Positions 60,450-64,000 of a DNA stretch of 64,000 nt are shown here, piece after piece. This DNA comes from UBA2336 sp964404445 (lineage in GTDB: Bacteria; Bacteroidota; Bacteroidia; Cytophagales; Cyclobacteriaceae). The first letter of the stretch is position 1. The number at the start of each line of letters is the position of its first letter. Location: positions 266,930 to 330,929 of the forward strand of contig CAYOJW010000004.1 in assembly GCA_964404445.1 (NCBI GenBank), read 5' to 3'. A program made the translations under genes and the position numbers. The notes under the pieces were generated by a model. That model was not told the origin of the DNA, ran no database searches, and saw only the letters and a program-made list of their open reading frames with translations.

Positions 60450-61505
60450 ATGGCCATCCAGCTTGCCGCTGCTATTACATCGTTTGTGATCTGTTTTCTG
60501 ATCATCCCCGTGATCATTAAATACTCGCTGGAAAAAAACCTCGTGGACATACCCGGCCGCAGAAAAATCCACAAAAAAATAACGCCCTCCATGGGCGGCA
60601 TTGCCATCTTCATCGGGTTCATTATCGCTGCGCTAATCTGGATGGACATTCCGCAATGGAAAGAAACCCGGTACCTGTTAATTGCGCTTTGCATTGTTTT
60701 TTTTATTGGCGTGCGCGATGATCTCGTTCCGTTGCGCCCCTTTATGAAACTATTGGGTCAGATAGTCGCGGCCCTGATCATTATCACACTGTTCGATTTA
60801 CGCCTTAAATCGTTTTATGGTATTCTGGGCTTTTACGATATACCCCTTGTGTTGAGTTATGCCATTACCCTGTTTACGATTATCGTAATCACAAACTCAT
60901 TTAACCTGATTGACGGGCTTGACGGATTAGCCGGAACCATTGCCGGTATTGCATTATTAGCTTTTGGGGTTTCGTTCTTTCTCGCTGGCGATACGGTTTT
61001 TGCCGTGCTGTCGTTTTCGTTGCTGGGCGCGGTAATCGCTTTTCTGTTTTTTAACTGGGATCCTTCCGAAATTTTTATGGGCGATACAGGCGCACTCGTT
61101 ATCGGTATGATCCTCGCCATACTATCCATTCGCTTTATCGATGTGCAACATAATCTGCCGCCCGAAAATCCGTACAAGTTCACGGCTTCCATTGCCGGTG
61201 CTGTAAGTTTTATCATTATTCCGCTGGCCGATACGTTGCGTATTTTCATCCTGCGCACTATTCGCGGACAGTCGCCCTTCACACCCGATAAAAGCCACAT
61301 TCACCACAGTATTATGCGGTTGGGGTTTTCGCACGGTCGCACAACCATCATTCTGGGATGTACCCAGTTATTTTTTATCATACTTTGTGTTTTACTGAGG
61401 GGCTTCAACGACAATTATGTGCTGGCAGGTGTTATCCTGCTCAGTACGTTGCTCAGTGTCCTGCTCGACAGGGCATTAACCAATAAGTTACCGAAAGAGT
61501 CATAG
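60450..61505 (+). CDS. Undecaprenyl-phosphate GlcNAc-1-phosphate transferase-like (WecA/MraY family)
   Basis: A 351-aa membrane enzyme with about 10 helices. RKIHKKITPSMGGIAIF, the Asp motif VRDDLVPLRP, NLIDGLDGLAG, NWDPSEIFMGDTGA and the C-terminal HIHHSIMRLGF-type loop identify the family. It is WecA-like rather than MraY. It would start lipid-linked glycan synthesis, in line with the sugar genes upstream. Confidence 0.92.
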   Translation: MAIQLAAAITSFVICFLIIPVIIKYSLEKNLVDIPGRRKIHKKITPSMGGIAIFIGFIIAALIWMDIPQWKETRYLLIALCIVFFIGVRDDLVPLRPFMKLLGQIVAALIIITLFDLRLKSFYGILGFYDIPLVLSYAITLFTIIVITNSFNLIDGLDGLAGTIAGIALLAFGVSFFLAGDTVFAVLSFSLLGAVIAFLFFNWDPSEIFMGDTGALVIGMILAILSIRFIDVQHNLPPENPYKFTASIAGAVSFIIIPLADTLRIFILRTIRGQSPFTPDKSHIHHSIMRLGFSHGRTTIILGCTQLFFIILCVLLRGFNDNYVLAGVILLSTLLSVLLDRALTNKLPKES

Positions 61506-61542
61506 TAAGTGATAAACGGATCGATGATACTGCCTAAAATCG

Positions 61543-61550
61543 TATCTTTG
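61543..61550 (+). promoter_or_regulatory. -7 box upstream of pheS
   Basis: TATCTTTG fits TAnnTTTG exactly, 15 bp upstream of the pheS ATG. No TTTG is visible at -33. Confidence 0.4.
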
Positions 61551-61565
61551 AAATCCTGAAGAAAT

Positions 61566-62585
61566 ATGGAAGACCGGATCAAAAAATTACTGGACGAAGT
61601 CCACGCATTTAACGCCCAAACGAAAGAAGCCCTCGAAAGTTTCCGTATGCGATACATCAGCCGCAAAGGTGCGGTAACGGAATTATTTGAGGAACTGAAA
61701 AAAGTATCGGTTGAAGAAAAGAAAAAACTGGGCAAAGTTTTAAATGAGCTGAAACAATCGGCCGAAGCCCGCTTTGCCGCTTTGCAGGAAGCGCTCGAAA
61801 ACAATACCACATCAACCACCGACATCGACCTTACGCTGCCGCCCGTACCCAACACCACGGGCAATCTTCATCCGCTTACATTGGTGAAGAACAGGATCAT
61901 CGAAATTTTTGAACGCCTCGGATTTAACGTAGCCGATGGCCCCGAAATAGAAGACGACTGGCATAATTTCTCTGCGCTTAACTTCCCGGATAACCATCCC
62001 GCACGCGAAATGCAGGATACTTTCTTTATCGGGAAAGACCCTGATCTTTTGTTGCGCACACATACATCTAACGTACAAATCAGGTTGTTGGAAAAACAAA
62101 AGCCACCGGTGCGGGCTATCATGCCGGGCAGGGTTTATCGTAACGAAGCCATCTCGGCTCGTGCGCATTGTTTCTTCCACCAGGTAGAGGGTTTGTATGT
62201 CGATAAAAACGTAGGCTTTGCCGATCTCAAGCAAACGCTGTATCATTTTGCGAAAGAGATGTACGGCAAAGATGTGAAGATACGGTTCCGTCCTTCCTTC
62301 TTTCCGTTTACCGAACCCAGTGCCGAAATCGACATCACCTGTTTAATCTGCAAAGGCAAAGGTTGTAACGTATGCAAACACAGCGGTTGGGTAGAGATTG
62401 CCGGTTCAGGCATGGTACACCCCAATGTGTTACGGCATTGCGGCATTGACCCTGAAGAATACACAGGCTTTGCCTTTGGTATGGGTATCGAACGGGTAAC
62501 CATGCTAAAATATCAGGTAAATGATTTGCGTTTATATTCCGAAAACGACATCCGGTTCTTAAAACAATTCCAGACTGTTATATAA
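61566..62585 (+). CDS. pheS: Phenylalanyl-tRNA synthetase alpha subunit
   Basis: A 339-aa class II synthetase subunit. The N-terminal coiled coil (1-85) binds tRNA. Motif 2 is PGRVYRNEAISARAHCFFHQVEG, motif 3 is GFAFGMGIERVTMLKY, and PFTEPSAEIDI precedes it. A short Cys-pair stretch CLICKGKGCNVCKHSG looks zinc-ribbon-like, as in some PheS. pheT is not in the window. Confidence 0.97.
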   Translation: MEDRIKKLLDEVHAFNAQTKEALESFRMRYISRKGAVTELFEELKKVSVEEKKKLGKVLNELKQSAEARFAALQEALENNTTSTTDIDLTLPPVPNTTGNLHPLTLVKNRIIEIFERLGFNVADGPEIEDDWHNFSALNFPDNHPAREMQDTFFIGKDPDLLLRTHTSNVQIRLLEKQKPPVRAIMPGRVYRNEAISARAHCFFHQVEGLYVDKNVGFADLKQTLYHFAKEMYGKDVKIRFRPSFFPFTEPSAEIDITCLICKGKGCNVCKHSGWVEIAGSGMVHPNVLRHCGIDPEEYTGFAFGMGIERVTMLKYQVNDLRLYSENDIRFLKQFQTVI

Positions 62586-63460
62586 TGAGTACTCAACACA
62601 TTAAAACCGTAGGCATTGCCGGAGCCGGAACTATGGGGCACGGCATTGCACAACTATGTGCCACCGCTGGTTTTAATGTATTGCTGTTCGATGTAACCCC
62701 CGAAGCCGTTTTGCGTGGTATTCACGCTATCGAAAATGCACTGCAAAAAAGTGTTGAGAAAAATAAACTCACTGCCGATGTTAAAAATCAGGCGCTTTCG
62801 CGGATAAAGCCCTGCCATTCGATTGATCAGCTTCAGGCCGATTTAATTATAGAAGCCATTGTCGAAAAACTTGAAGTGAAACGTCAGTTATTTCAAAGTC
62901 TTGAAGCGAACAATCATCCGCACACTATTTTAGCAAGCAATACTTCGTCAATATCCATAACACAAATTGCTGCTTCGTTAACTCATCGTTCGCGGATAGC
63001 CGGGCTACACTTTTTTAACCCTGCTCCGCTTATGAAGTTAGTAGAGATTGTTCAAGGGGTTGATACAGCAAACGAAACCATTTCCACACTTAAAAACTTC
63101 GCACAACAGCTCGGAAAAACTCCGGTTGTCGCAAAAGATTCGCCCGGTTTTATCGTTAACCGGGTAGCGCGACACTATTATGTAGAAGCGCTTAAAATGT
63201 TGGAAGAAAAAAATACCGACATCAAAACAATCGACAGCCTGCTGAGAGCATCCGGCTTTAAGATGGGCGCTTTCGAGTTGATGGATTTGATCGGCAACGA
63301 TATTAATTTCTCGGTTACCACTTCGTTATTCGAAGCCTTCCATTTCGATCCGAAATTCAGGCCAAGCCGCATTCAGCAACAAGAAGTAGATGCCGGCCAT
63401 TTAGGGAAAAAGAGCGGAAAAGGATTTTACGATTATATGCAAATCCCTAACGATGTTTAA
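62585..63460 (+). CDS. 3-hydroxybutyryl-CoA dehydrogenase
   Basis: A 291-aa NAD-dependent enzyme. Rossmann motif GIAGAGTMGHGIAQLCATAG, then ILASNTSSISITQIA, HFFNPAPLMKLVEI (catalytic His) and KDSPGFIVNRVARHYY. It oxidises 3-hydroxyacyl-CoA, either in butanoate metabolism or beta-oxidation or phenylacetate degradation. Its start overlaps the pheS stop by one base. Confidence 0.93.
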   Translation: MSTQHIKTVGIAGAGTMGHGIAQLCATAGFNVLLFDVTPEAVLRGIHAIENALQKSVEKNKLTADVKNQALSRIKPCHSIDQLQADLIIEAIVEKLEVKRQLFQSLEANNHPHTILASNTSSISITQIAASLTHRSRIAGLHFFNPAPLMKLVEIVQGVDTANETISTLKNFAQQLGKTPVVAKDSPGFIVNRVARHYYVEALKMLEEKNTDIKTIDSLLRASGFKMGAFELMDLIGNDINFSVTTSLFEAFHFDPKFRPSRIQQQEVDAGHLGKKSGKGFYDYMQIPNDV

Positions 63461-63908
63461 AAAGCTATCCGGTATCGCTTGTATGATCAGTGCTTGCGCC
63501 ATCAGCGCCTGCGAACCTGATTTGGTCGATGACCCAATCCCGTTCGATACCTTTGCGCCCTTTACCGTTAACATAACCAGTTACACCGAACTGGCATCCC
63601 CCGAAGGTTCAAAAGATTTAGGCGGAGATCCGAATTATGGACAGTATGGTGTTCGCGGGATTATTCTTTATCGGAAAAGCGCAACAGAAATTCTGGCGTT
63701 TGAAAAGAACTGTTCCTTCCAACCACGCGAAGCCTGTTCTACCGTTGGTATCGATCAATCAAAATTATATATGCGTGATGATTGCTGCGGATCGACTTTT
63801 AATTTCGAAGGCAAGCCAACAGGAGGTTTAGCCTGGCGCCCGCTATTACAATACCACACAAGCCTTTCCGGCCAGATACTCACCATTAGCGATGCGATTT
63901 TAGATTAA
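63453..63908 (+). CDS. Lipoprotein with degenerate Rieske-like domain
   Basis: A 151-aa protein with a signal peptide and lipobox-like AISAC (C20). The mature part follows the layout of a Rieske domain (GVRGIILYR, EKNCSFQP, DCCGSTFNFEGKPTGG, RPLLQY). The [2Fe-2S] ligands are replaced: the first His position is Phe (F89) and the HGS His is Cys (C112), with Asp at the third. Cysteines at 87, 95, 111 and 112 could form disulfides instead. It overlaps the upstream gene by 8 bp. Confidence 0.75.
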   Translation: MFKKLSGIACMISACAISACEPDLVDDPIPFDTFAPFTVNITSYTELASPEGSKDLGGDPNYGQYGVRGIILYRKSATEILAFEKNCSFQPREACSTVGIDQSKLYMRDDCCGSTFNFEGKPTGGLAWRPLLQYHTSLSGQILTISDAILD

Positions 63909-63982
63909 CAAGAGTTCTCTATATCATCTATCGGATGTAGATTTCAAGGTCTTCTTTTTTCGATTATTTATTTTTCAGTTCA

Positions 63983-64000
63983 TAAAAAAAGCCTCCCAGG
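63983..64000. terminator. Probable terminator cut by the window end
   Basis: An A-run followed by GCCTCCCAGG at the very end looks like the left half of a bidirectional terminator hairpin. The other half lies outside the window, so this cannot be confirmed. Confidence 0.35.

Noticed and set aside
1..64000. Search for integrase, transposase, phage, CRISPR, restriction or known defence genes
   Set aside because: None found; all large ORFs are explained by metabolic, transport, regulatory or surface functions, so the insert-like patterns lack an identified enzyme.

Overview
The window looks like chromosomal DNA of a Bacteroidota species, most likely from the Cytophagales. The grounds are family content (DUF5686, DUF5687, DUF2520 and DUF3667 proteins, carboxypeptidase-regulatory-like domains ending in the VVVTGYG signature, a single-chain GlyRS, a CxxxY-type CcmE), promoter boxes of the TTTG-N17-20-TAnnTTTG kind, and few Shine-Dalgarno sequences. 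About 72 protein genes and one tRNA-Ser are packed densely. No gene-free gap exceeds 300 bp. I saw no rRNA, CRISPR array, prophage, transposase or integrase.

Layout. 1-8937: XRE/DUF2975 regulator pair, DUF2520 protein, GxxExxY protein, cysteine desulfurase, DUF5686 outer-membrane protein, nadD, a PIN/antitoxin module, gmk, a zinc anti-sigma factor and an ECF sigma factor, all on the minus strand. 9019-12864: a divergent locus with a VWA surface protein on one side and, on the other, a second ECF sigma factor followed by an unusual anti-sigma/regulatory-like/TonB fusion. 12946-19480: nucleoside-type MFS transporter, a 54-aa membrane ORF, DUF885 peptidase, a LytS/LytR-type two-component pair and another regulatory-like protein. 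19481-21100: a serpin gene between repeat elements. 21104-23741: minus operon clpS-recR-VapBC-aspartate aminotransferase. 23822-29424: Na+/solute symporter, PQQ-type sugar dehydrogenase, cytochrome c, an alkyltransferase-like protein and a secreted Ig-like protein. 29498-38702: tRNA-Ser, glmM, mazG, glyRS, an MtfA-like peptidase, an XRE/membrane pair, dgt and membrane proteins. 38835-49139: ileS, a DUF433/DUF5615 module, lspA, an amino-acid permease and two ABC systems. 49262-55775: ChaN, a RelE/ParE module and a cytochrome c maturation cluster (ccmF, E, D, C, B). 55997-63908: nucleotide-sugar and surface-polysaccharide genes, a WecA/MraY-type transferase, pheS, a 3-hydroxyacyl-CoA dehydrogenase and a degenerate Rieske-like lipoprotein.

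The most unusual signals are these. (1) Two places show an intact gene, then opposite-strand cargo, then a diverged in-frame copy of that gene's 3' end: dgt with a lipoprotein gene, and an ABC ATPase with an ABC exporter pair. (2) The SusC/TonB-plug signature VVVTGYG recurs outside SusC receptors, including in the predicted reactive-centre loop of the serpin. (3) Small palindromic or duplicated inserts lie in frame inside ileS and ccmC. (4) Perfect AT-rich palindromes sit at the 5' ends of three regulator or toxin-antitoxin operons. (5) Several proteins have substituted key residues: the ATL-type MGMT protein, CxxxY CcmE and the Rieske-like lipoprotein.
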